DNA of 64,000 bases from Apostichopus japonicus (lineage: Eukaryota > Echinodermata > Holothuroidea > Aspidochirotida > Stichopodidae): positions 2,949,501 through 3,013,500 of the forward strand of contig NC_092572.1 in the NCBI RefSeq assembly GCF_037975245.1. Direction: 5' to 3'. The position numbers and the translations under genes are program-made. Below are positions 1-11,060 of the stretch, one piece after another (within the stretch, counting starts at the first letter, position 1; every line of letters begins with the position of its first letter). The notes under the pieces were generated by a model. That model saw nothing but the letters and a program-made list of their open reading frames with translations, did not search any database and was not told where the DNA came from.

Positions 1-88
1 TGTACTATAAATGTACTATACATGTACTATACATTTACTATACATTTACTATACACTTACTATATATCTACTATACATTTACTATACA
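1..88. repeat. 11-bp tandem repeat (TGTACTATACA type)
   Basis: About eight head-to-tail copies of an 11-bp unit, TGTACTATACA with variants starting TTT, CTT or TCT. The array may continue to the left of the window. It runs into a short TACATG-rich stretch (89-118). No coding potential is seen. Confidence 0.85.
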
Positions 89-118
89 TGTACATGTACA
101 TGAACATGTACATGTTAG

Positions 119-1290
119 CGTTGAGTGGTTATCCGAAATTACAGTTTTAGCTCATTTGGATTGTTTTTAACAATTTCAGTGGGAGACCATTTCAGATGGT
201 AAAATCGTGGGTTTTCCCTGGATGAAAAACCAACCATACTTTGGCCGGACAAGGATACGACCTTCCAGGTGTTTTTGATACCATCGACGTTATCCACTTG
301 ACTATTATTCATAACCAATTATCGTGCTCAATTAATCATTATACCTATATTTGTTTTGTTCCAGATTTTCTTGGTTGCCGAGCGTACTTATTATTGCAAC
401 ATTGGCTTTTACTTGCCTCTTCAAACTAAATATGTGACTACCCTTCCATTAGATATTTCACATTCATATTTTTTAACTTTCACATTTTTAAAAGAAATCC
501 TTCAACTATGACACGATATAAAAACGAAATAAAACTACTATAGTAGAAACTGAGTGTGGGGACTGAAGCTAACCGCAACATTTTGTTGTAGCAAACGAAA
601 AGACTGTCCACCCCTAATTCTCTCACACATTAAATTGCAATTTCATCAATGGGGTAGTTATACAAATACCAATGTAACACAGACGGTAACCTTGTAATGC
701 TGGCATGGTAGTTTGAAAGGGATAGAATGTTTGATGTTTCCGCAACTGTAATAACCACCTGTTGAAACACATCCAGCTGATGTTATACTTGTTCATACCC
801 GAAGTGATTACCATACATATTTAGTCACTATTTCATACCCGATGTGTTTACCATACATATTTATTTGAACGCCATATCTGTTTGGTATCATAATGGAGTA
901 TACCAACTGCAAACGGCTTACCAGACATAAAAAGCCTGATAAAAACTCATGGTCTAATTCCATAGAAACAGACATAATATATAAGTAACCGCGTTCTTGA
1001 ACACAAGATGACAATGTGCTGACGTTGACCTCATATTCCTGTACACTAATTTCTATTGTCGATTCCTGCGTATAATAAGTTAAGCGTGACCATGTCAACA
1101 CACTTCAAGAAGTCTTTTGATGAAACTGTGAATAGGGTTAAAAGCAGCTCTTTCTTAGCTTGACAACTTTAAGGGAGACACACCTAAAAGAACTTTTAGC
1201 TCCTTATATATATATTATTTCGACTTTAAAACTGTTGGCCCATTGATGTATACTAGTTATAGTGGCATGTTGTACTTGTTAAGGAACAAA
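119..1290. other. 5' flank of the CUB gene, no gene recognised
   Basis: AT-rich sequence with no exon-like open frame of note. A 39-bp direct duplication sits at 791-868 (both copies contain TTACCATACATATTTA). The promoter of the gene starting at 1291 should lie in the right half. A TATATATA stretch at about 1206-1214 is the only TATA-like word near it, and this is weak evidence. Confidence 0.4.
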
Positions 1291-1363
1291 ATGGCCGCCA
1301 GAGTAAAACTCATTTTACTTTTCCTTTTGCAGGTTTATTCCATAACAGGAGTAACGAGTCTAT
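1291..1363 (+). CDS. Exon 1: signal peptide of secreted CUB-domain protein
   Basis: The ATG at 1291 opens a 24-codon exon that reads as a textbook signal peptide: MAARVKL, then a hydrophobic core ILLFLLQVYSI, then a small-residue region TGVTSL. It ends at a strong splice donor, T|GTAAGTA (GT at 1364-1365), leaving one nucleotide over (phase 1). That base completes a Cys codon with the first two bases of the exon at 5318, and the frame then continues into the CUB-type domain. The protein should enter the secretory pathway. There is no direct evidence for the transcription start or for 5' UTR exons. The start codon choice rests on the signal peptide and on the in-frame junction. Confidence 0.75.
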
Positions 1364-2814
1364 GTAAGTATAAAGTCAATACTTTTTCTTTTTACTAACT
1401 TGTTATGTAATATATACCGTACGTTTATTGAAAGAGTTCAAACTAGGGTTGGCTTGATTGTATCGAAAATGAATTGAGATTCGTTCAGTCGTTGCTCCTG
1501 TATATGATCATAATGTAACTCCCAAACAGGACAATCTCAAGGAGATAAAACAAATCAAATTTAAAATAAGTAACGCCAAGAATTTTATTTTCTTGAAAAC
1601 GAGAAATAAATATCTTTTTCCACGGTATATCACGGTATCTGCAACTATTTTGTTCATATGTGTTTTGCCTGTCGATTTTAGTTTGGTTACACAACGACCC
1701 ATCATTAGTCGGGGAAGACGTTATAGATTAGCACAACCCGGCATTTAGACTTAATTATAGACCAAACTTTATAGTATAAATTACCGTCAAAATGCAATAT
1801 ATATTTTTTTAGGAGCACAATCATCACCACACATTCACCCAATCGCATTCAACGACCTCACAACCACACCCCACATTCGTCGCAATTTTGATCCTCTATA
1901 ACCCGTCCATAATGGTTCGTTCCCCTTCCTAACTTAGTCGGGGGACATTTAGTACACCCCCGCCACCCCGGTCCTCCACCATTGAAATCCTGTGAACGTC
2001 GCTGCAGCAACATACAGTGTATTTTGCGTTTTGTCTTCTTGATAAACTGAGTCGAAGCCTCTAAAAATGCTATTCATGTGAAATATCCGCCCTGGTTGAA
2101 TATAAGTATCTAGGCTTCCTATTCTGAAAAGTATCCAGTATTTACCTGCACCGTTTAAGTTGACTTTTGCTTTGAGAATTCTGAAAATTACCCATATCAT
2201 ATTAAAGAGTAAATTGTGTCTTGATGTTCCTCGTATATTTTTCTCTTATACAAATAAATCCAATATTACCAACTTTAAGAGCAGGTAAACCGAGTCCAAT
2301 TTGATTTCAAGATCTGCACTTTTAAAAATGGGCCGATGTCTGATGTGTCCTTTTCGAAATTCAATGTAGCTATCATGCAGTACTTCACTGCAGACTTGGC
2401 TTGTCAATTCGTGAATTCGTAGCTTTACAACTTTTAACAACTTCTTTCAGTCATTATTATTTTAGCATTATATAAACCTTATACGATAGGCCTATACCCA
2501 ATCACAATTTTCCTTAAACCATTTCAGGCCTCCGTGAGAAAATTTTTATGTATGATAAGTTTGTTATCTACTATCATACATGGCCAGTGTTTGTATATCA
2601 TGTTGTGAAGAGCTGTGGTAATGAATTTTAATCATATCTTGCTATGGTTTCCATCTAAATCAGTTGACAACTTTATATTGTATTATAATATTATAAACAA
2701 AATTCTAAGCTCAACCAACACACTATTGAAAATAAATCCTGCAAATTGGTGGTATAATTTTACCCTAACTCTGTGAAATATAACTAAAAGTGAGGGTTCA
2801 TATATCTTATAGCC
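1364..2814 (+). other. Intron 1 of the CUB gene, first part
   Basis: Intronic AT-rich sequence between the signal-peptide exon and the minisatellite. The open frames here are short, lie mostly on the minus strand and have no recognisable composition. I see no further structure. Confidence 0.5.
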
Positions 2815-5270
2815 TCCTTCATCCTCAGTATATAACCCGTACAATACCATAAAACTAACACTGATTTCATCATTCTAGTCTTCTTCGAACTCACTGATAC
2901 AGCTGTTATTAGTAGTGTTATATTATAAACAGAATAATTATCAGTTTAGTCTCCTTCAAACTCAATATACAGCTTTATAGTAGTTCTATCACATACAAAA
3001 CACAACACTGAGTTCATCATTCTAGTCTCCTTCACACTCAATACACAGCTTTATAATAGTACTATCACATACAAAACACAACACTGAGTTCATCATTCTA
3101 GTCTCATTCAAACTCAATACACAGCTTTATAGCAGTACTATCACATATAAACACAATACTGAGTTCATCATTCTAGTCTCATTCAAAGTCAATATACAGC
3201 TTTATAGAAATACTACAACACACTAAACACAACACTGAGTTCATCATTCTAGTCTCCTTCATACTCTATACACAGCTTTATATTAGTGCTATCACATGTA
3301 AACACAACACTGAGTTCATCATTCTAGTCTCATTCAAACTCAATGCACAGCTTTAATAATATCACATATATACACAACACTGAGTTCATCATTCTAGTCT
3401 CCTTCATACTCTATACACAGCTTTATATTAGTACCATCACATGTAAACACAACACTGAGTTCATCATTCTAGTCTCATTCAAACTCAATGCACAGCTTTA
3501 ATAATATCACATATAAACACAACACTGAGTTCATCATTCGAGTCTCCTTCATACTTTATACACAGCTTTATATTAGTACTATCACATGTAAACACAACAC
3601 TGAGTTCATCATTCTAGTCTCATTCAAACTCAATGCACAGCTTTAATAATATCACATATAAACACAACACTGAGTTCATCATTCTAGTCTCCTTCATACT
3701 CTATACACAGCTTTATATTAGTACTATCACATGTAAACACAACACTGAGTTCATCATTCTAGTCTCATTCAAACTCAATGCACAGCTTTAATAATATCAC
3801 ATATAAACACAACACTGAGTTCATCATTAGAGTCTCCTTCATACTCTATACACAGCTTTATATTAGTACTATCACCTAATAAACACAACACTGAGTTCAT
3901 CATTCTAGCCTCCTTCATACTCTATACACAGCTTTATATTAGTACTATCACATGTAAACACAACACTGAGTTCATCATTCTAGTCTCATTCAAACTCAAT
4001 GCACAGCTTTAATAATATCACATATAAACACAACACTGAGTTCATCATTCTAGTCTCATTCAAACTCAATGCACAGCTTTAATAATATCACATATAAACA
4101 CAACACTGAGTTCATCATTCGAGTCTCCTTCATACTCTATACACAGCTTTATATTAGTACTATCACATGTAAACACAACACTGAGTTCATCATTCTAGTC
4201 TCCTTCAAACTCTATACACAGCTTTATATTAGTACTATCACATGTAAACACAACACTGAGTTCATCATTCTAGTCTCATTCAAACTCAATGCACAGCTTT
4301 AATAATATCACATATAAACACAACACTGAGTTCATCATTCGAGTCTCCTTCATACTCTATACACAGCTTTATAGTAGTACTATCACATGTAAACACAACA
4401 CTGAGTTCATCATTCTAGTCTCATTCAAACTCAATGCACAGCTTTAATAATATCACATATAAACACAACACTGAGTTCATCATTCTAGTCTCATTCAAAC
4501 TCAATGCACAGCTTTAATAATATCACATATAAACACAACACTGAGTTCATCATTCGAGTCTCCTTCATACTCTATACACAGCTTTATATTAGTTCTATCA
4601 CATGTAAACACAACACTGAGTTCATCATTCTAGTCTCCTTCAAACTCTATACACAGCTTTATATTAGTACTATCACATGTAAACACAACACTGAGTTCAT
4701 CATTCTAGTCTCATTCAAACTCAATGCACAGCTTAAATTATATCACATATAAACACAACACTGAGTTCATCATTCGAGTCTCCTTCATACTCTATACACA
4801 GCTTTATAGTAGTACTATCACATGTAAACACAACACTGAGTTCATCATTCTAGTCTCATTCATACTCTATACACAGCTTTATATTAGTAGTATCACATGT
4901 AAACACAACACTGAGTTCATCATTCTAGTCTCCTTCAAACTCAATACACAGCTTTATAGTAGTACTATCACCTAATAAACACAACACTGAGTTCATCATT
5001 CTAGTCTCATTCAAACTCAATACACAGCTTTATGGTAATACTATCACATACTAAACACAACACTGAGTTCATCATTCTAGTCTCCTTCAAACTCAATATA
5101 CAGCTTTATATAGTATCACATGTAAACACAATGATGAGTTAATCGTTCTCGTTTCCTTGTAGAACTCACTATAAAAAGTTAAAATAGAACTATCACAGGT
5201 TAACACTATACGGTGAGTTAGTCATTCTAGTCGACTTGAAATTCACTACACATCTTTTATGGCAGTAAAT
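2815..5270. repeat. Intronic minisatellite, unit about 75 bp
   Basis: About 32 tandem copies of a unit containing GTTCATCATTCTAGTCTC, then TTCAAACTC, ACACAGCTTTATA and CTATCACATGTAAACAC. Two unit lengths alternate: a 75-76-bp form with TTTATATTAGTACTATCACATG and a shorter one, about 70 bp, with TTTAATAATATCACATAT. The middle is homogeneous, while both ends (before about 3000 and after about 5110) are diverged, as expected for an array turned over by unequal exchange. The array fills the 3' part of intron 1 and ends about 50 bp before the acceptor at 5316. Small open frames inside only mirror the unit and are not genes. Confidence 0.95.
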
Positions 5271-5317
5271 ATTTTCTTCAATTTTTTCTATGAATATTTT
5301 GTCCTCTTGGTTCCCAG

Positions 5318-5746
5318 GCCCCGTTCCAGACTTTTCTTTCGACGGTTCTTGTAGTAGCGCAACACAAACAATCACGGTAGACTGGTCAACGTACCCAACC
5401 GATATTTGTCAAGAGGTAGAAATAGTGATACCGGCAAACTACGCCACTGATACATGTACCTGGCGAGTAGAGCATTCTGGTTCAACGGTAACAACTGGTA
5501 TCGCTGTTAACGCCGTTACTGGTGGTGCGGCCAACAGCTTGGACATGATTACTGTTGCCTTCGTAGAAAATTCAGTAACACAGGCCGCCTCATTTATGGA
5601 TAGTTTGGACATTCTTTATACAAGCCCACAACATGGCACAGTTTCTCACTCGGGGCCTGCTGACGCGGTATTAATAACGTTCGATTCCGGATCTGGTGTT
5701 AACTCCTTTTCCGGGTTCACCTTTAGAGTCGTGATATATGCGATGG
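5318..5746 (+). CDS. Exon 2: first CUB-like domain
   Basis: The acceptor TTCCCAG ends at 5317 and the donor GG|GTAAGA starts at 5747. The exon is 429 bp and phase 1 at both ends. It encodes about 143 residues. Residue order fits a divergent CUB fold: an N-terminal Cys cluster (SCSSATQTITV), then DICQEVEIVIPANYATDTCTW (the Tyr, Cys and aromatic pattern of CUB strands), an extended beta-rich middle, and a C-terminal VLITFDSGSGVNSFSGFTFRV, which resembles the CUB ending F-x-S-D-...-GF. CUB domains are extracellular binding modules. Joined to exon 1, the mature chain would start close to CPVPDFSF. The match is weaker than for the next exon, so 'CUB-like' is the safe name. Confidence 0.75.
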
Positions 5747-6288
5747 GTAAGAACTTTTTAATTTGAAGACGAGAAACAAAATAAAACTGAAAAAGTAATG
5801 AAAGAAACTCAAAATAAGGACATCTTGCATCTGAATGTTCTCTTAAAGCTCCCTTATGCATTCAATCTCGACAGTGTATTTTTTGGCCGTACTATTATGT
5901 ATTAATAAATCACTCAATCACTATGATGTACATTTTTACCAAAATATAGCCTAGTCGGTGAGAAAATTTTGTAACCATATCACGGTATGTCTTCTTTACA
6001 AACGCAACGTCAAGTTCAACATATTGATTGGACTCATGCCTTGGCAGAAGATGTCTTGGCCACAATACGTAATATTTTTAAAAAAAAAGTAGCCTACACA
6101 GTGAACAATTTTCGCTTAACTCTATATTGCAAACTGTTCAATTATTGACTCAAGGATTTTTGTTTCCGTGTAATATGTCCTTCGAACGGTTCTGCATGCA
6201 TGCCGTGGGAACGTTGACAGAGCCACATACAGACACACACGCATATTACGTAATGGTAGTTTACATGGTGAAAATATGTAGCCCGGCC
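5747..6288 (+). other. Intron 2, first part
   Basis: Intronic sequence before the first TIR element. Nothing recognisable beyond a short A-rich run near 6079. Confidence 0.4.
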
Positions 6289-7655
6289 GCGATTTTTTTT
6301 TTCCCAAACAGGTTTGCAATTACGGAGTTTTCAGCCAATCAGATTGCTCGTGACGTCAGCATCAATGATGACCATCGCTTGGAAGTTCGAAGGCATACAC
6401 TGAGTTGCACACTGACACTTAATAAAGTCTTGTTACGCGGTTTCCCTGCAAACGCCCTAACTTTACTTTTAATGCTTGGATAACATGTTGACCTTACTTA
6501 TGATACATACGCTACATTCTATCGGGTTCGTGTTTACGTCATCCAAGATTCGTCAGCCGTTCTATTGAAATCAGAATTCGTTTCGTGGAATGGGTAGGCC
6601 TACACCAAAATCAGCTTCACGACATGAGTAGTCTTGAATGAATATACGCAAAACAGTATAGTGTACAGTATGATATATTTCCGTCACTGCACTGTGTAGC
6701 ATGGTGGGCTCATAATTGACACACTTAAGGATTTGATCAACGATGAGTCGATGACTATCAAGGAAAAATCCAAATCACTCAACTGTATGTGTTTTTCATA
6801 TGAGTAGTTCCTCAGAAATGTTATGATCTCAAAATATTAAAGATTCTGTGCTTATTGCACCATACAATTGAGCAGAATTTGACCACAAAATGTTTGCCGT
6901 GTCAAGTTCTTTCATACCCCTAAATTGACACATTCGTCGATAAGCTAACTGTAGTGTAGGCCTTAGTATACATCCATTGACTTTAGATGCTGTTTGCTAT
7001 GCTCTGAGCCTCTAAGCTCAGACAGGTCAGGTCCCAGAGAGTAGTGTTATCATACTGAGGTAATGTTGGGTATTTTTAGGGTGCAAGATTTCCAAATGCC
7101 CCAAAAACGTGCAACACTACGGGGAGGGTGTTAAAAAGCTTAAAAAGTACCACAATTTCGTCAGTTAATAGCTGAAATGGATTCAAACTCATGAAATATG
7201 TAATTCTGCTTGACTGCAAAAAGTTTAAGTAGCCTGCTGTATCGTTGCTAGTAATAATTGAAGGTGCGTCAATTACGGGGGTGCGTCAATTATGAAACCT
7301 TTACTATACACAGTTTTAATTCATATAGGCCTACAGCGCATGTGTTATGTACCCCTGTACGAAACTTTCACTGTGCGATGTTATCGATTAATGCCTGCAC
7401 AGAAATCTTCGATCAAAGTAGATCATACAATACTAGTGTGCTCAATATGTCCAAACCAATTCCAAACACATCTACATATATTTACGAAAAGCTGCGGGTA
7501 ATTTTGAACGGGTATATCTTCGTTGCAACGAATGGATGCAGACATTTTGATAACCTCGAAGTGAAGGTTTCCATTGTTATGACGTAACTTTTCCGACCAA
7601 TCATGAGCGACTATTTACACACATTTGCAAACCTGTTTGGGAAAAAAAAATTCGC
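6289..7655. mobile_element. Non-autonomous TIR element, Mutator-like 9-bp TSD
   Basis: The left end reads GCGA, a T tract, then CCCAAACAGGTTTGCAA. The right end is its inverse (TTGCAAACCTGTTTGGG, an A tract, TTCGC). The 9-bp sequence AGCCCGGCC directly flanks both sides (6280-6288 and 7656-7664). A 9-bp duplication is the usual size for Mutator-like elements. The 1.37-kb interior has no transposase-like reading frame; open frames at 6127-6483 and 7258-7587 have no recognisable domain. Family assignment is an inference from the duplication length only. Confidence 0.7.
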
Positions 7656-7677
7656 AGCCCGGCCTATGGCCATTGCA

Positions 7678-8365
7678 TATGGAACGCGAAAAGGACCACA
7701 ACATATGATGATGTTAATGATGATCTAATTTTATACGATCATGTACTGAAAACTTACGAACATGTACTAGAAATACACGATCATGTACTAAAAATTTACG
7801 ATCATGTACCAAACATATACGATCATGTACTAAAAGTATACGATCATGTTCTTAACATATACGATCATGTACTACAAACGTACGATGTACATCAGAACAA
7901 ATACGATCATGTACTGATAATGTTATGTTCAAAAAAGTGGCGTCTGCATACGCGTATGTATATTCATATGTGGCGTATGCATACGAGTATGAATATTCAG
8001 TGTAAACTCATTTAGAACCATTAGGGGCGGGGCCTCAGTATCAACGTTGATATTCATAGGGACACTTATATATATGGATATTCATACGCGTATTCAAACG
8101 AAAAAATAATGGATATTCATACGCCAATTTTTTTTTTACTTGCGCTTTTTCATCATCATCACAAGTTTTCAGTACATGATCCTATATGTTTTGATGTACA
8201 TCTTACGTTTTTAGTACATCATCGCATGTTTTGATGTACATCTTAGTTTTTTAGTACATCATCGTATATGTTTAGTACATGATCGTAATGTTTTCAGTAC
8301 ATGATCGTATAAAATTAGATCATCATTAACATCATCATATGTTGTGGTCCTTTTCGCGTTCCATA
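7678..8365. mobile_element. Foldback-type MITE with 77-bp perfect TIRs
   Basis: The left arm 7678-7754 (TATGGAACGCGAAAAGGACC...) is repeated in inverse at 8289-8365. ATTGCA is duplicated on both sides (7672-7677, 8366-8371). Inside the arms lie degenerate tandem copies of a 24-bp unit with TACGATCATGTACT: five or more on the left (to about 7915), and inverse copies (AGTACATGATCGTA and AGTACATCATCG types) on the right (8165-8330). The centre has repeated ATTCATA / GCATACGCGTATG palindromic words. No protein is encoded. It sits 22 bp downstream of the preceding element, inside intron 2. Confidence 0.85.
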
Positions 8366-8371
8366 ATTGCA

Positions 8372-9329
8372 CAGTTATCGACATGATGGTGTGATATGAT
8401 GTGTGATAATTTACTACAAAATTGAAAACGATTTGCAGAGTGAAGATTTGGTTAGGTCGTGTTTACAATGTAATGCACACTCGGGCTTTTAATAATTTCA
8501 TAAATTAATATTTTTGAAATTTTGAAGTTTATTTTTCTTTATTATGCCGATCTTATAAGTTTTGAATTTATGGTTAATTTCAAGTTTCTTTGGTACAAAA
8601 CAATACGTAGCGATAATTACTACTGTTTGATCAAAGTCATGAAATTACATTTGAATGAAACTGACAATTTCCAGCAAATTCAGTTAGAAATTAAGAATAT
8701 TAGTCAAGGTATACGGTACTCAATTGGTGCGATGAAATATTAAAAGCAGTTTTCTCACAAACATTGGTTATGAGTTTGCTATATAACGATCTAAATTATC
8801 AATTCATGGCCGCGTCCAACAAATACGCCTTTAGAAAGAATATGACAAAAGTCAGCCAATTTCCCTTCTCATTTTCCCTTTCGCAGTTGCCCTTCTTGCT
8901 CTCTATTTTCTAACCCCTCTTCCTCTACCCTTCCTCTACCCTTCCCGTCATTCCCTTTTCTTTCCCCACCTTCTATTTGCGCTTTTCCAAACCCACCTCC
9001 CGCATTCCGATGCGCTGCGTAACTAAACTGAGTATGATGAATTTCCACATGAAGTGTCTAAAGCAATGACATGCATATTCAACATCTATATAGTGGACGG
9101 ACCACACACCTCCGCTGGAAAAAAAATGTCCCAGAAATGTTCTTCTCTGTAAAGGATACAAAGTTAGGAAGGGTGTTCTTTTGGCTGATGGAAATGTATA
9201 CTTTCCTACATAGATATATCATAACAATTAACTTCCTAACTGTGATAATACGATGTTGAACGAGGGGGGGGGGGGGGTGGGGTTCTCATTGTATTGTATT
9301 GTTGAACTCCTCCTGTCTTGTCCCCCCAG
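8372..9329 (+). other. Intron 2, last part
   Basis: AT-rich intron sequence with a pyrimidine-rich patch (8855-8985, repeated CCCTTCC/TCTACCC words) and a G run (9264-9277) just before exon 3. No coding signal is seen before the acceptor at 9328-9329. Confidence 0.4.
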
Positions 9330-9719
9330 ATGAAGCCGATGTCTGCGGCACTGCGTCATCGCCAAAGACCATCTCGCTGACCACTGACTACCCAGTCGCT
9401 TGTTTAGCCGCGCCTAACTTCCCTGCCAATTATCCAGAAGGAGCCGTGTGTTATACTAAAATTGACAGTCCTGACGGTTACAATGTTATGGTCAATTACA
9501 TCGCTACGGATATAGTCAATCTCGCGGACTACTTTTTCATCTATGACGTCATCAACCCATCCAGTCCCATTCTCCTCCGTGCCGAGACCGCCGGTTTTCT
9601 CTCAGCTTCGCAGTTAGGGTCACGAAGTTTTGACACTCGTACTACAGCCCTGCATACGGTATTTTCAGATTCCGGTACAACAGAGAATCCTGGGATACTT
9701 GTATTCTCGGCAGTTCCAG
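9330..9719 (+). CDS. Exon 3: second CUB domain
   Basis: The acceptor TGTCCCCCCAG ends at 9329 and the donor CCAG|GTAAGA starts at 9720. The exon is 390 bp and phase 1 at both ends. With one base carried from exon 2 it starts D-E-A-D-V-C-G. CUB signature: VCGTAS (first Cys), then APNFPANYPEGAVCY (matching the N-Y-P-x-x-x-x-C core of CUB domains), SPDGYNVMVNYIATDIVN, DYFFIYD (the aromatic-I-Y-D strand), and FSDSGTTENPGILVFSAV (the F-x-S-D-x-S/G...G-F/I ending). This is a good family match. The reading frame stops shortly after the donor, so at least one further exon is needed. I found none with confidence before the Ig locus at 53 kb. The next exon may lie in the repeat-rich interval, or the gene may span it. 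Confidence 0.85.
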
Positions 9720-10790
9720 GTAAGATTTTCAAAGTAACTAATAAGTTGGCTAATCTTTAAATCCTATTATATGAATATGTTATGGATCGTAGAAAAATTC
9801 GCTCTTTAACTTTTCCTTCCCTTTAAAACTTTATAACCTTATTCGGTGAAAAGAAAACAAATTATGAAATTATGCCTGTGTTTGATTAATTTTTAACTTA
9901 TATTTTCAGTTTAGAAAAAAAGAAGAAAAATCTCCGAATATTGTGACTTCTTTTGTAGTATAGGGCGTGCATAGTTTATACGAATTTCTTGACACGGAGT
10001 GCGCGTTCATTGAGCCGTGAAACTGAACCGTAAGGTGTGGTTGTGTGTACAGCCTTTAGCTTCGTGTGTTGTCACCGTGACAATAGAGTTACATATAACA
10101 GGCTATTAAATGGTTGGAAATCAGGTAACAACATTTCTGATAACTAACTTCTGAAAACTAACTGGAGATTTTAAAAGAAGGAAGGAGATTAAAATGTTTA
10201 CCAATTGTAATTACACCTCTTATTTATACACGTATCATGATACGGCCGTTTCTCCACAAACCTCCATTCATCTTGTCAGTCAAATTGCTTTAAGTTCCTC
10301 TTTCCATACAAAGTAGGCTGTACCCTTTGCAAAGAAGGTGTTACTTTGCTACTGTTATGCTTGTGAGTGTAACTGAGACATATATGCCAGCTAGTTGGGA
10401 CAACTTCCTAATGCTAATACCTCTCTAAACTGTACTCCAATATAATGCTTTAAAACTCTGGTATTGTCAGTATAAAACAGTTCCTAACCTTGATCTGATA
10501 GAAACATCATATTCATACTGCTCGTACTGACAATACGAGTGCTCTTGGACATGACACTACAGTATAGTACAAAAAGTGTCCCAACTGGGTGTATATGCCA
10601 AATACCACAGCCTACGGGATGGGTGGGGTTGGGGGTGGCAAATGATTTCCAAAACAAGAACGCAAGTGGACTAATGTGCTCGAATTCTGTGGAACTACGG
10701 CGTGACGGCATGCTTTGAACATAGACTGTTTACTGTGTTTAGGCTATAAGGAGTGTACATGCATCAAACACATATTCTTCTAAGATCTTA
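9720..10790. other. Intergenic or intron sequence
   Basis: No exon-like frame is recognised on either strand. If the CUB gene continues, this is the start of intron 3. Confidence 0.4.
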
Positions 10791-11060
10791 CACTGTAAAA
10801 ACACTTGGGTCATTTTTTGATCCAAATTTGACCCAGCAACTTAGTGGAATCTCCACCAGCCCAGGTTTGGGTCAATTTGACCAAGGATCTGTGTCATATG
10901 ACATCTGACCTAAAACTGGGTTATTTTGACCCATACGCTACTTTGACCCAGCTTTGGACCCAGCTTTTGACCCAGTGGTTAGTGCAATCTCCACCAGCCC
11001 AGCAGATTGGGTCAAAAAAATTGACCACGTAAATGGGTCAAAGCTGAATTTACATTTGCA
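10791..11060. repeat. Cluster of TGACCCA / TGGGTCA words
   Basis: More than ten direct and inverted copies of GGGTCA or TGACCC in about 250 bp, arranged in two related halves: both contain AATCTCCACCAGCCCAG, at 10847-10864 and 10986-11003. The left edge CACTGTAAAAACAC resembles ends of small animal DNA transposons, and the right edge has AATTTACA. It may be a MITE. The word also resembles nuclear-receptor half-sites (AGGTCA type), but function is only a possibility. Confidence 0.6.

Noticed and set aside
4069-4975. Overlapping 77-83-codon open frames with near-identical products
   Set aside because: They are translations of the 75-bp minisatellite; frames repeat with the unit and have no start or splice context.
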